This document shows positions 16,974-25,140 of a stretch of DNA of 64,000 bases, piece by piece. The translations under genes were made by a program, and so were the position numbers. The notes under the pieces are model-generated. The model saw only the letters and a list, made by a program, of their open reading frames with translations. It was not told where the DNA came from and searched no databases. The stretch is from positions 62,001 through 126,000 of the forward strand of contig JAAXKQ010000008.1 in NCBI GenBank assembly GCA_025612245.1, read 5' to 3'. Each line of letters opens with the position of its first letter. Positions within the stretch are counted from its first letter, which is position 1. This stretch comes from Ignavibacteria bacterium (lineage in GTDB: Bacteria > Bacteroidota > Ignavibacteria > Ignavibacteriales > SURF-24).

Positions 16974-18209
16974 CTATTCAAGCCACGAGACCACCTCGTA
17001 CTTGTCTGTTGCGGGGAAGTAGGGAGGCGAATTCAGCATCAGCCTTTCGTCGAATATGATTCTTTCGCGGTAGCCGTTTGTAAGAAAATTCCCCGCGTAT
17101 GTGCCCGTGATCCTGGCCTGGTATTCAACCACGCCGCCGAAAACCCTAAGGGTTCCGCTGTATGGCATGTTCTCATTTACCAGTCCCAGGCCGCCTTTGT
17201 ACGCAAACATCGTTGCATCAATGTTAACGTTGGATCTGTTTGCAAGGTTATCGCTTATGAGAACGTTATTTGAAGAAATGATTCCGAGCATATCCTTACT
17301 GGAAGGATTGGTAAGAGGGTTGTTTTTATAGCGTATGTCATCTTCTATATAAACATTACCCGTGCCGTTGCCCGAGGACTGGTCTGCAATTACAGAGTAG
17401 CTGCCGTTTACGGTGCCCTTCATGTAGACATTTCCTTTCTCGACATAAATAATGCCGTTAGGGGCAAAGGCACTTAAAGATACCGTCGAATCGGGGCTCC
17501 AGCTCCCGGCGTCAAATCTCTTGCTGTATGTAATAGTTGCGTTGCCGTTAAAGGTGAGCCTAACGTCAACTTTACCGGCGCCCCCGGCATTAAAAACATG
17601 ACCGCCTGCCTGTGCAGCCGCTTTAATGCCGGAGGTCGACCAGTTGAGGGGAACATCTACTCCGCTTTCAAACCCGCCGTAGAACTTGGGTGAGGAATTC
17701 TTGTCCAAGAGTTTAAGACCATTCTTGGCCGAGGCTTTGCCCTGGAAGACGGGGCTGCCCTGGACATTTAATCTGCCCTGGGTATGAAAAGGCCCGGTAA
17801 TCGTGTCACCCGTGGACAAAAACGTATTGCCGGGAAAAATATTCATATAATAGGCATATTTCGAAAACCCGCTCGGCTGCAGAAGTATTACAACTTTTTT
17901 TGTCACGCCCTGAAACTCGCCCGTCGAGGTTATTCTTTTCTTCTGCTGGCCGGCGTCTTCTACTTTTACATTTATTATGCCTGAGGAAAAGGGAAGATCC
18001 TTATAACCCGCGGTCCATGTCTTATCAATAAAGATCTGATTAGCCGCCATGTTTGCACCGCTTACGGCAATGTTATGCGCCACCGTGCTCTTGTAATACT
18101 CCACGTTGTTGTCCACGGCGCTTCCCGTAAGACGGCCGTAGTTCATGCTTGCCACCAGAAATATCAGGCTGAAGCCTAAAACCATGTATATGCTTGCCTT
18201 GCCGCCCAT
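16974..18209 (-). CDS. PilX-like membrane-anchored protein, third gene of pilin-like triad
   Basis: About 411 residues begin with a single hydrophobic N-terminal helix, starting MGGKASIYMVLGFSLIFLVA. A long beta-rich exterior domain follows, with repeated polar motifs resembling DUF4900/PilX-type proteins. An upstream in-frame ATG exists, but the ATG at 18209 follows a GGGAGAG ribosome-binding site and places the helix at the very N-terminus. The gene begins 10 bases after the PilW-like gene ends. No cleavable prepilin leader (basic stretch, Gly, Phe, Glu at +5) is present. Role as a pseudopilus or surface fibre subunit is inferred from helix placement and operon order. Confidence 0.6.
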   Translation of the reverse strand: MGGKASIYMVLGFSLIFLVASMNYGRLTGSAVDNNVEYYKSTVAHNIAVSGANMAANQIFIDKTWTAGYKDLPFSSGIINVKVEDAGQQKKRITSTGEFQGVTKKVVILLQPSGFSKYAYYMNIFPGNTFLSTGDTITGPFHTQGRLNVQGSPVFQGKASAKNGLKLLDKNSSPKFYGGFESGVDVPLNWSTSGIKAAAQAGGHVFNAGGAGKVDVRLTFNGNATITYSKRFDAGSWSPDSTVSLSAFAPNGIIYVEKGNVYMKGTVNGSYSVIADQSSGNGTGNVYIEDDIRYKNNPLTNPSSKDMLGIISSNNVLISDNLANRSNVNIDATMFAYKGGLGLVNENMPYSGTLRVFGGVVEYQARITGTYAGNFLTNGYRERIIFDERLMLNSPPYFPATDKYEVVSWLE

Positions 18210-18219
18210 ATCTCTCCCT

Positions 18220-18822
18220 TTACCTGTTCCGGATATTTCTTGCCGCCAGGCGGATCTGCCGCCAGAAGGCATTTGAATACTGCCGATCGTAGGCTGAAGT
18301 GTTTTCAACTTTTATATCTATCTGCATCGTATAAATTTCACCCGGAACCAGAATGGGGAAATCTATCGTGTCGCCAAGTGAATTAAAATACGTCAGCCTG
18401 AACTCCACTACTCCAAGGTTTGAGCCTTTGGGTGCAGCGTTATTAATTACACGGTATAGCATCCTGTCCCTGGGGTTCGGCGTCATTGAAAGCTCACTTG
18501 TGGTGCCAAGATAATACTTGACCGTGTCGACCTTGCCGTCCTCGGGAGCCACATCGCTTAAAAACTTAATGCTGGTTGAATCAGCGGCAATTATGGCCTT
18601 TGAGGGAACCGGAATTTTTGTGTAATCGCTGCAGTAGCCGATTTTCCTGAAGTCGTATTCCAGCAGTTCCACAGTCGCTACCAGGTTCTGCTGCACCTCA
18701 AGCTCACCGCTGAACGTATATGTGTTCTGTGTTGCAGAATCATTCAGCCTCAGGAGCGTCAGAAAAAGAAGCCCGCCGATGATCGTCGACCCGAATATGT
18801 CAATGAGTGTGCTGAAGCCCAT
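18220..18822 (-). CDS. PilW-like membrane-anchored protein, second gene of pilin-like triad
   Basis: The 200-residue protein starts MGFSTLIDIFGSTIIGGLLF. This resembles a trimmed prepilin motif: Gly2-Phe3 followed by STLID, with an acidic residue at mature position 6 rather than 5 and no basic leader. The helix leads into a globular domain with LEYDFRKIGYC, which recalls the PilW family (hydrophobic helix, then a region around an early Cys). It starts 3 bases after the first gene stops, implying translational coupling, and the third gene follows by 10 bases. Function in a type IV pilus or secretion pseudopilus is inferred. Confidence 0.6.
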   Translation of the reverse strand: MGFSTLIDIFGSTIIGGLLFLTLLRLNDSATQNTYTFSGELEVQQNLVATVELLEYDFRKIGYCSDYTKIPVPSKAIIAADSTSIKFLSDVAPEDGKVDTVKYYLGTTSELSMTPNPRDRMLYRVINNAAPKGSNLGVVEFRLTYFNSLGDTIDFPILVPGEIYTMQIDIKVENTSAYDRQYSNAFWRQIRLAARNIRNR

Positions 18823-18825
18823 AGG

Positions 18826-19320
18826 TCACCTGAAAAACCAATAACTGAATACCGAGGAGAGCCTTACCGTGTCCTGCATGGAGGAGCTCGTTACCGTAAC
18901 CAGTATCTTCTTATGCCACGTCTTCTGACTTACAAACACATCCGGATTAGAGGGATTAATATATCCTACCTTGCACCTTATCTTAAAAACAGCGCTGGGC
19001 ATCGTAGAGTCAACTTTTTCATAATTATTAAAATCGTCAAAATCATTGAAAGTAATGAAGTTTTCACCCGGCTCCGGCCCCAGGCTTACAGGGTCCGTAA
19101 TTGCAGCCAGTGTGTAAACCGAGTTGGTATCCGTATTGCAGTCAAATGACTTCGAGTTTGCTTCCTCTATCATTGAAGTACCCAGTGAAACCGCAAGCAC
19201 GCCGTACTTCGTATTGTACATTACGTCCCCCGTACTCAGAAATGTGGTGTTCATCCTGAGGACCAATAGGGAAAGTAAAAACATTCCTCCGATTGTTAAA
19301 AATAATTGACCCGAATTCAT
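18826..19320 (-). CDS. PilV-like membrane-anchored protein, first gene of pilin-like triad
   Basis: The 164-residue protein has one N-terminal hydrophobic helix (MNSGQLFLTIGGMFLLSLLVL) and a small exterior domain with a single Cys (SFDCNTDTN). Its size, position before a PilW-like and a PilX-like gene, and N-terminal helix match the V-W-X order of minor-pilin operons. However, neither a prepilin peptidase site nor a basic leader is present. No ribosome-binding site is evident at 19320. No pilus ATPase, platform protein or prepilin peptidase gene lies in the window. Confidence 0.55.
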   Translation of the reverse strand: MNSGQLFLTIGGMFLLSLLVLRMNTTFLSTGDVMYNTKYGVLAVSLGTSMIEEANSKSFDCNTDTNSVYTLAAITDPVSLGPEPGENFITFNDFDDFNNYEKVDSTMPSAVFKIRCKVGYINPSNPDVFVSQKTWHKKILVTVTSSSMQDTVRLSSVFSYWFFR

Positions 19321-19685
19321 ATATATTGCGTCTCTTTTTTTCTTATTGTTTTGCTAATGCTTAACAACTGTTCTTATCTGAAACAGGGTAATTACAGGAA
19401 CCTGGGTCATTGAGTTAATCCCTTCTAATCTTATTTCGAATAGTTGGAGCTTCAAGAAAGGTGCCAAACAGCTTTATCCCCGGTTTAGGCGTCGATTTTA
19501 GGGTATTGAAGTCCAAAAGTGCGGGCAATCGGTAATTTTTACAGGTAAATTATACCGGAATTACTTAAGTTCACTAACTTAATTCGGGGATGTAACCAAA
19601 TTCCCCGGAGACCGTCTAAATATTAAAAAGGCGGTGATAAATTCAATCGGCAGCCCGAAACTTTCATTTAACCGGTATTTTATTT
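19321..19685. promoter_or_regulatory. Divergent region with competing hairpins upstream of DUF5916 gene
   Basis: These 365 bases separate the pilin-like operon (minus) from the DUF5916 gene (plus) and must hold both promoters. Toward the right, one imperfect hairpin (about 19555-19588) overlaps a second (19585-19590 pairing with 19602-19607, CGGGGA/TCCCCG). The shared bases mean only one can form at a time. No known riboswitch signature was recognised. The gene start has no ribosome-binding site. Confidence 0.4.
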
Positions 19686-21869
19686 ATGAGAAGCTTTCTA
19701 CTTTTAACTTTAATTTTCCTGGTAACGGCTTGTAATGCGGGATTCTGCCAGGGCAACAGGATCGCCCTGAAAAAATCCCCTATTGAAATAAATGTCGATG
19801 GCGTAATTGATCCGGTCTGGAATATGGCTGACTCGGTTGAAATCCGCTTCGAGAAGGAACCTTTCTATGAGGCAAAACCCTCGCAGAGAACCGTTGCCAG
19901 GGTGCTCTCCACCGAAGAGGCGATCTACTGCCTTATTGTGGCCTACGATACTACGGGTAAAATTCAGCTTAACTCGGGCACGCTCGACCAATACGAAGGG
20001 GACCTGGTTTCAATCATGCTCGACACCTATAACGACAGGCGCACGGCTTACAGATTCTGCGTTACGGCTGCCGGCGTAAAAAGCGACTGCCGTATGATTG
20101 ACGACGGCAGGGACAGGGATTATAACTGGGACGGCGTCTGGTTCTCGGATACCAGGGTCTATAACTGGGGCTACGTTGTAGAAATGAAAATCCCCTACAG
20201 GTCAATTTCCTACAATAAAGCGATGAATGAATGGGGCGTCGACTTCGACAGGTGGATCCCGCATTCAAACGAGGACCTCTACTGGAGCCACTACGAAAGA
20301 AGCGAGGGACTCAGAATCTCCAGGTTCGGCAGGCTCATTTTTGACGAGATTAAGCCGCAGAATAGCGCAATGAACCTGGAAGTCTACCCCGTAGGACTTA
20401 CCAACATGATACTGGCGGATAACGGTAAATATAAGGTTAAACCCGATGCAGGACTGGACGTCTTCTATAACCCTTCTCCCAGCCTTACATTCCAGCTTAC
20501 AGCAAATCCCGACTTTGCACAGATCGAGGCCGATCCTTATTCATTTAACATATCCAGGTACGAAACGCACTTCGATGAGAAAAGACCGTTCTTTACGCAG
20601 GGCAATGAAATCTTTATGGCCTCGGGCAAACAGTCCAGCTCAGGATTCTACTCACCCCTCGAACTCTTTTATTCCAGAAGAATCGGCAAGGTGCTCCCCG
20701 ACGGCAGCGAGGTGCCCCTGCTTGCAGGCGCAAAGGCCTTCGGAAGAATAGGCACCTGGGAATATGGCAGCTTTCTTGCTCTTTCGGGAGATAAAGACTA
20801 CCGCTACAACGACCGGATGCAAAAAGAGGAGGAAGGCTACTTCGGAGCCGCACGCATAAAAAAACAGATAATGGGCAACTCCACCCTTGGAATGCTCCTC
20901 GTAAATAAAAGCACAAAAGACGGCTCCTCGGGCGTAATTGACCTTGACGGCGCATTCAGACAGTCCGACTGGCAGCTTTCTTACCAGTTTGCCAGGTCCT
21001 TTAAGAACTCTTCAGGCGATTATGCCATGTCTTCCGGCTTTATGCTGCAAAAGGAAACCTGGCTCCTCTTTACGCGCGGAAGATATATTGGCGAAGACTT
21101 TGACATAAGCGACGTCGGCTACGTGCCCTGGAAGGGAACCGCACAGCTTACTACTATTTCGGGACCCATGTTTTATTTCGACAAGGGTTTTGCCAAATCC
21201 ACACTTTTATATTTCGGCGGGTCACTCGATTATGAAAAAGCTGACGAGTATACCGACAGGACTCTCATTGTAGGCTGGAACATGCAGATGCGCAGCAACT
21301 GGGGATTTGAACTTACATACAACTACGGAAAGGCAAGAGACCTTGGCGTTAACTATAACTCCAGCGAACTGGACCTGAGCTCCTGGCTCGACATTTCACC
21401 CGACTGGTCCTCAAGCCTGCAGGCGGGAATTTCAAGGACTTATAATTTCAGCAGGAATTATCTTGCCTCTTATATGTGGCTCAACGATACCTTTGAATGG
21501 AAGACCACAAAAACCCTCAACCTGGGTTTCGACTACAATATGTGGATTGAAAAAAAGCCTTCGGGCTCTCTGGAGGACATTACTTATAACAGCCGCCCGT
21601 ATATTTCACTCATTCCTGTAAACAACCTTACGCTCAGGTTGTACGTGGATAACGTTTACCTTAAATCCTCCGACCGCCTTGAAAGCCTGATTGTGGGATT
21701 TTTATTCTCATATAATTTCCTGCCCAAGAGCTGGATATATTTTGCATACAATGAATCTCAGAGCAGGCTGCCCCTGCTGGATGGGGAAGGGAAAGAACTT
21801 CCGGTCTACAAAATGAAAGTAACCGACAGGGCATCGGTCTTCAAGATCAAATACCTTTATTACTTCTAA
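19686..21869 (+). CDS. DUF5916 family secreted protein with CBM9-like domain
   Basis: The 727-residue protein has a signal peptide (MRSFLLLTLIFLVTACNAGF; its Cys could also serve as a lipobox). A CBM9/DOMON-like beta-sandwich follows (about 30-220, with INVDGVIDPVWNMADSVEI and VDFDRWIP). The C-terminal region of about 490 residues has amphipathic strands and ends in KYLYYF, as outer-membrane barrels do. HFDEKRPFFTQGNEIF near residue 295 is the family hallmark. DUF5916 proteins are common in Bacteroidota, and a carbohydrate-related surface role is suspected but not shown. A degenerate copy of its last 19 codons lies at 23415-23471. Confidence 0.85.
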   Translation: MRSFLLLTLIFLVTACNAGFCQGNRIALKKSPIEINVDGVIDPVWNMADSVEIRFEKEPFYEAKPSQRTVARVLSTEEAIYCLIVAYDTTGKIQLNSGTLDQYEGDLVSIMLDTYNDRRTAYRFCVTAAGVKSDCRMIDDGRDRDYNWDGVWFSDTRVYNWGYVVEMKIPYRSISYNKAMNEWGVDFDRWIPHSNEDLYWSHYERSEGLRISRFGRLIFDEIKPQNSAMNLEVYPVGLTNMILADNGKYKVKPDAGLDVFYNPSPSLTFQLTANPDFAQIEADPYSFNISRYETHFDEKRPFFTQGNEIFMASGKQSSSGFYSPLELFYSRRIGKVLPDGSEVPLLAGAKAFGRIGTWEYGSFLALSGDKDYRYNDRMQKEEEGYFGAARIKKQIMGNSTLGMLLVNKSTKDGSSGVIDLDGAFRQSDWQLSYQFARSFKNSSGDYAMSSGFMLQKETWLLFTRGRYIGEDFDISDVGYVPWKGTAQLTTISGPMFYFDKGFAKSTLLYFGGSLDYEKADEYTDRTLIVGWNMQMRSNWGFELTYNYGKARDLGVNYNSSELDLSSWLDISPDWSSSLQAGISRTYNFSRNYLASYMWLNDTFEWKTTKTLNLGFDYNMWIEKKPSGSLEDITYNSRPYISLIPVNNLTLRLYVDNVYLKSSDRLESLIVGFLFSYNFLPKSWIYFAYNESQSRLPLLDGEGKELPVYKMKVTDRASVFKIKYLYYF

Positions 21870-21899
21870 AAGATATTCCGCAAGAAATTTGTTACAACG

Positions 21900-21930
21900 G
21901 GAGCGGCCTCCAAAATCCGCTCCTTCTTTC
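21900..21930 (+). terminator. Terminator of DUF5916 gene
   Basis: GGAGCGG (21900-21906) pairs with CCGCTCC (21917-21923), and TTCTTTC follows. The hairpin lies 30 bases after the stop codon and separates this gene from the convergent serine hydrolase. Confidence 0.65.
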
Positions 21931-22004
21931 GTTACGTCATGGCTGTAATTCTCCTTGCCGGATACAGTTAAACAACATTTGTAAAAATCTAAACTTCGGG
22001 ATGT

Positions 22005-23207
22005 TTATTTATACCGATTCAAATCGGCAATGATTCCCTGCAATATACGGGGCCACCAGTCGCTAACATTCCACTTGTTGCCAAGCCTTATAGCAACCAT
22101 ATTGCTTGAAGGCGAGATATATAATACCTGTCCTAACACGCCAAGGGCGTAGTAGTCATAATCTGTCTTAGAAGTTTTTTTACCCCACCAGTGATACTTG
22201 TAGTAATTTTCAGGCCGGCTGAATACCAGTTTTCCCCAGGGATGGTCCTTATAATAGCTATAACGCCCGGAATTATTGTCGCTCAACGGTGAAGTGGATT
22301 CAGCTATCCAATCAGAAGGGATGATCTGCTTTCCGTTAAACCTGCCTTCGCCCAAAAGCAGTTTTCCAAACCTGAGCAGGTCAACTGCACGAATATTAAG
22401 CCCGCTTTCTGCCTTTTCAAACATGCTATCCGTGGAGTCGCAACTAAAGAAGGCTTCATATTCTGCACCCATGGGCGACCATAAGGCATTGTACAGATAA
22501 TCAGTTACAGACTGTCCTGCTACCCTTTCAAGAATAAGTCCAAGCAGGAGCGGGTGATAATCGTTGTAATGAAATTCAGTACCGGGGCGGTCAATCCTGC
22601 AGTTTAAGGCAAAACTGCGGCAGTCAGGTGAAAGATATGCCTTAGCTTCACCATGCCATGGTGCATAGCCATCTTTCATCCTTATACCCATATTCATCAG
22701 CAGCACGTCTTTGATGGTCAATTCCCCGGCAAACCGGTTTTTCTTTAGCTCCGGCAGGTAAAGCGTAATTTTATCCTCAACACCCTTTATAAGTTTTTCT
22801 TCAATGGCAATACCCAGAAGAACTGAGATAAAGGATTTGGTAATTGAATAGATCCTGAAAATGGAATCACGCTTAAAACCGTTATAATATTTCTCACATA
22901 TAACTTTGCCGTCTTTCATCAACAGGAAAGCAGTTGAATCAGTACGTGTAAAAAAGCTATCGGTCTCTTCTTCTGTTATTATTCCCCTGGAATAGTATTT
23001 CACTGACCTTAAATAGCCTTCCTTACAATTCTCAGGCAGTTCGGCTTTCAGCGGAGGAATTGCGGTTTTCTTAGATGGGAAAAGCCGGTATTCATCCGGT
23101 GAATGCTCAATCCCGTTTTTTATTACATATGATAAATATCTGGAAAGAAAACTTCTTCCTGAAAGAAGATCCGAGCCCGGAGGCATTAAATTATTGTTCC
23201 TCTTCAA
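22005..23207 (-). CDS. Serine hydrolase, class C beta-lactamase/esterase fold
   Basis: The 400-residue protein has the class C (AmpC/EstB-like) motifs. The nucleophile is in YSITKSF (S-x-x-K near residue 121) and the catalytic Tyr in FHYNDYHPLL (Y-x-N). The KTG equivalent is poorly conserved; HWWGKK may stand in. The N-terminus (MKRNNNLMPPGSDLL) is not a clear signal peptide, so location is uncertain. The family includes esterases, D-amino peptidases and penicillin-binding relatives, and the substrate cannot be told from sequence. Its surroundings are rearranged (see scar at 23286-23499). Confidence 0.8.
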   Translation of the reverse strand: MKRNNNLMPPGSDLLSGRSFLSRYLSYVIKNGIEHSPDEYRLFPSKKTAIPPLKAELPENCKEGYLRSVKYYSRGIITEEETDSFFTRTDSTAFLLMKDGKVICEKYYNGFKRDSIFRIYSITKSFISVLLGIAIEEKLIKGVEDKITLYLPELKKNRFAGELTIKDVLLMNMGIRMKDGYAPWHGEAKAYLSPDCRSFALNCRIDRPGTEFHYNDYHPLLLGLILERVAGQSVTDYLYNALWSPMGAEYEAFFSCDSTDSMFEKAESGLNIRAVDLLRFGKLLLGEGRFNGKQIIPSDWIAESTSPLSDNNSGRYSYYKDHPWGKLVFSRPENYYKYHWWGKKTSKTDYDYYALGVLGQVLYISPSSNMVAIRLGNKWNVSDWWPRILQGIIADLNRYK

Positions 23208-23331
23208 CCCTAATCCTTTTGCTCTAATTGTTTGCTGGTGAATTAAATTATTTTGCCAGGTAATTTTAAGCTATTAGACATTGAGAATCAAGAAAGTGAA
23301 GCCCGTGGAACCGCACTGCGCGGATTTATGA

Positions 23332-23414
23332 ATTGAACTGAATAAAATTTCGGATGAGCTCCGGGAAATCTCCCACGATATGATTGAATCCGGACTTCAG
23401 AACGATGAGGCAAT
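23332..23414 (+). pseudogene. rtcB 5' fragment with internal deletion
   Basis: Bases 23332-23370 match 25623-25661, and 23371-23414 match 25704-25747 (rtcB codons 6-18 and 33-46). Only about three substitutions occur. The 42 bases between (14 codons) are missing, and the cut falls at a short shared ATC. The rtcB frame stays open to the end of the fragment and then meets TGA at the junction with the next fragment. No start codon lies in this frame, so it is a dead remnant. Confidence 0.85.
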
Positions 23415-23499
23415 ATGAAAGTAACCGACAGGCCATCGGTCTTCAAGATCAAATACCTCTTTTACTTCTAAAAGGACATTCCGCAAGAAATTTGTTACA
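23415..23499 (+). pseudogene. DUF5916 gene 3'-end fragment
   Basis: These 85 bases match 21813-21896, which covers the last 18 codons, the TAA stop and 27 bases of 3' flank of the DUF5916 gene. There are about four substitutions and one inserted base after the stop. The match ends abruptly at TTGTTACA, before the DUF5916 terminator. It follows the rtcB fragment without a gap. Confidence 0.85.
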
Positions 23500-23568
23500 C
23501 CGACCATGGCACTGCAAAATTGGGCTTTCGTTTTGAAATAAGAAAGACATAATAACTTTTTACCCATG

Positions 23569-24189
23569 TTACTTAATTCCTTTAATAAGTTTTAAATAAT
23601 TTTGCTGGTTCAATTCCATCCATCCGAGGTCTGCTTTTGAGCTGTTATCTACCCTTATTAGTGATGGTGTTTTATCATCAGGCGACATCGAATCATAAAG
23701 CAGTGAGTTCCCGGGAATTTCATCCGGTTTCAGAAAGTATGAAATCATATTCTCTTTTATAGTAACTAATGCTCCGTAACTATCTATATTTTGTGTTACT
23801 GTATGAAAAGCCAAAGTTCCGCTTAAATCGCCCGGACTCTTTTCTTCTTTTAATCGTAGTATCATAACGTAATCTCCGGGTGCAATATTGGTTATCATTA
23901 ATGTCGAATCCTGATTGATTACAGAGCCATATTTCAAATTCATAAGTTCTGCGGTCCATTTGTAAATTACGCCTGTCCTTTTGTATATTGAGTCCGGCAC
24001 TAAATAAAGGAACAATTTCTCAGTTGCGCTTGGCTGGCGTATACCAAACTTTCCATACAGTATTCCTGTACCCGGTAACAGGTTGTATTTTTCTTTCCAG
24101 GCATTAGCATTTGTGCTTCTGGTGCCTGCACAATTGAAGCTAAGGAATACTTCTACTACTATTAAGATAAATATTAGCTTATTTTTCAT
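23569..24189 (-). CDS. Putative lipoprotein of unknown function
   Basis: The 206-residue protein begins with a hydrophobic signal and a lipobox (VEVFLSFNC, acylated Cys near residue 20). The mature part is probably periplasm- or surface-exposed. The region around DSTLMITNIAPGDYVMILRL has the look of an immunoglobulin-like or PEGA-type beta-sandwich, but I recognise no named family. Its ATG overlaps the TGA of the small upstream gene by four bases (ATGA), so translation of the two is likely coupled. The surrounding DNA is more AT-rich than neighbouring genes, which may indicate a different origin. Confidence 0.65.
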   Translation of the reverse strand: MKNKLIFILIVVEVFLSFNCAGTRSTNANAWKEKYNLLPGTGILYGKFGIRQPSATEKLFLYLVPDSIYKRTGVIYKWTAELMNLKYGSVINQDSTLMITNIAPGDYVMILRLKEEKSPGDLSGTLAFHTVTQNIDSYGALVTIKENMISYFLKPDEIPGNSLLYDSMSPDDKTPSLIRVDNSSKADLGWMELNQQNYLKLIKGIK

Positions 24190-24413
24190 TTTATTCTTCG
24201 ATATTTAATTTTTAATCTATCTTCCTGCTGTTCATTCGATTTATAAGAGCCATCATAATTATCTCCTTGACCTGAGGACTCAATAATTATCAGACAATAA
24301 TCTGATTCCTGATTTACTATGGATTTATTGTCCCAACCATTTCTTTGCAGGTTTTGTAGAAATGTCAATACAATATTACTTGCAACTGATAATTTATTTA
24401 TCATACTTCTCAT
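24186..24413 (-). CDS. Small hypothetical protein coupled to the lipoprotein gene
   Basis: The 75-residue polar protein (MRSMINKLSVASNIVLTFL at the N-terminus, Gln/Asn/Lys-rich C-terminus) has no recognisable domain. The N-terminal 20 residues could form an amphipathic or weak membrane helix. It is supported by an AAAGGAACC ribosome-binding site and a four-base ATGA overlap with the lipoprotein gene. It could be a remnant rather than a functional gene. Confidence 0.4.
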   Translation of the reverse strand: MRSMINKLSVASNIVLTFLQNLQRNGWDNKSIVNQESDYCLIIIESSGQGDNYDGSYKSNEQQEDRLKIKYRRIK

Positions 24414-25140
24414 ATTGGTTCCTTTTGCAGTACTAACTACAAATTAGTCATACTAGTATAACTCACCAACAGGAATTCCTGGAACTAAATAAGCCTTCCA
24501 CTCCTATTACCTTTAATAAGTTTCGTCTTTTGATAGAAGTGTATTTCCCAAGAGAAATATCTCCCAAAGGAGAAATTGATAATTTATTACATATATATAT
24601 ATGGTGACGAGGAGCGTTTTCGGAAAATTTTTTGAAAAAATTAAATATTTTTATGGAAGTATGAATTTAGCTTATAGAAATAAGTCTTCATCAAGTAATA
24701 GCTTCAAAAATGGGCAATTTCTAATCTTTTACACAAAAAATTTACATGATCATTGAAATGCAGGACTCCGGAAGTATTCATTGCATTTGAGAAATTCTTA
24801 ACTTCCCCAAAGTAAATCGATTTAATCCCATCATCATCTGTCCAATATCTTATAAAGTATGGAACAATAATTTCCAATAAGTATGGCATTTTTCGGTATG
24901 GTTATTACTACCTTAGTATTTAAAGAACGTTCTGCCTTTTGTCCGGATTATTTCTTTAAATCACGCTGATAGCTAAATAGTAGATGAGTATCTTAAAATT
25001 TGCTATAACGGCTCGATTTGCTGCAGGACCTGAATTTATTTTGTCTGAAGGAGGTAACTTTGTGAAAAATAAATTTAATGTCAAGAGAAAGCCGGATTTA
25101 TGAATTGAATTATTCTCCAATTTAAGCCATTTATAACATT
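24414..25140. other. AT-rich gene-poor stretch upstream of archease
   Basis: These 727 bases are strongly AT-rich, including an (AT)n run near 24590-24600. Two short overlapping frames exist: 51 codons on plus at 24601-24756, and 61 codons on minus at 24704-24889 (reading MPYLLEIIVPYFIRYW). Neither has a ribosome-binding site or a recognisable product; the minus frame could be a decayed gene. The sequence CGGATTTATGAATTGAA (25093-25109) recurs at the left edge of the duplication scar (23321-23337). Archease itself has no clear ribosome-binding site. Confidence 0.5.

Larger units (their letters stand above)
23208..23568. other. Gene-free region carrying a chimeric duplication scar
   Basis: This 361-base stretch holds no gene. 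Its central part (about 23320-23499) is built from fragments of three other places in the window: bases just upstream of archease, the 5' end of rtcB and the 3' end of the DUF5916 gene. They are joined in that order. The outer parts resemble nothing else that I found here. Confidence 0.8.

Noticed and set aside
22005-23207. Antibiotic-resistance beta-lactamase
   Set aside because: The SxxK and YxN motifs fit the broad serine-hydrolase family, but the KTG motif is poor and context gives no hint of resistance; the general family call is safer.
23275-23310. Faint similarity to the rtcB 3' end (AAAG.TGA.GCCCGTGG) left of the scar
   Set aside because: Only about 17 of 22 bases agree, and over a short GC-rich word; it may be chance, so I did not extend the duplication model with it.
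24601-24756. 51-codon plus-strand frame in the AT-rich island
   Set aside because: No ribosome-binding site, low-complexity Lys/Ser/Phe content, and overlap with an antisense frame. It is best seen as chance in AT-rich DNA.
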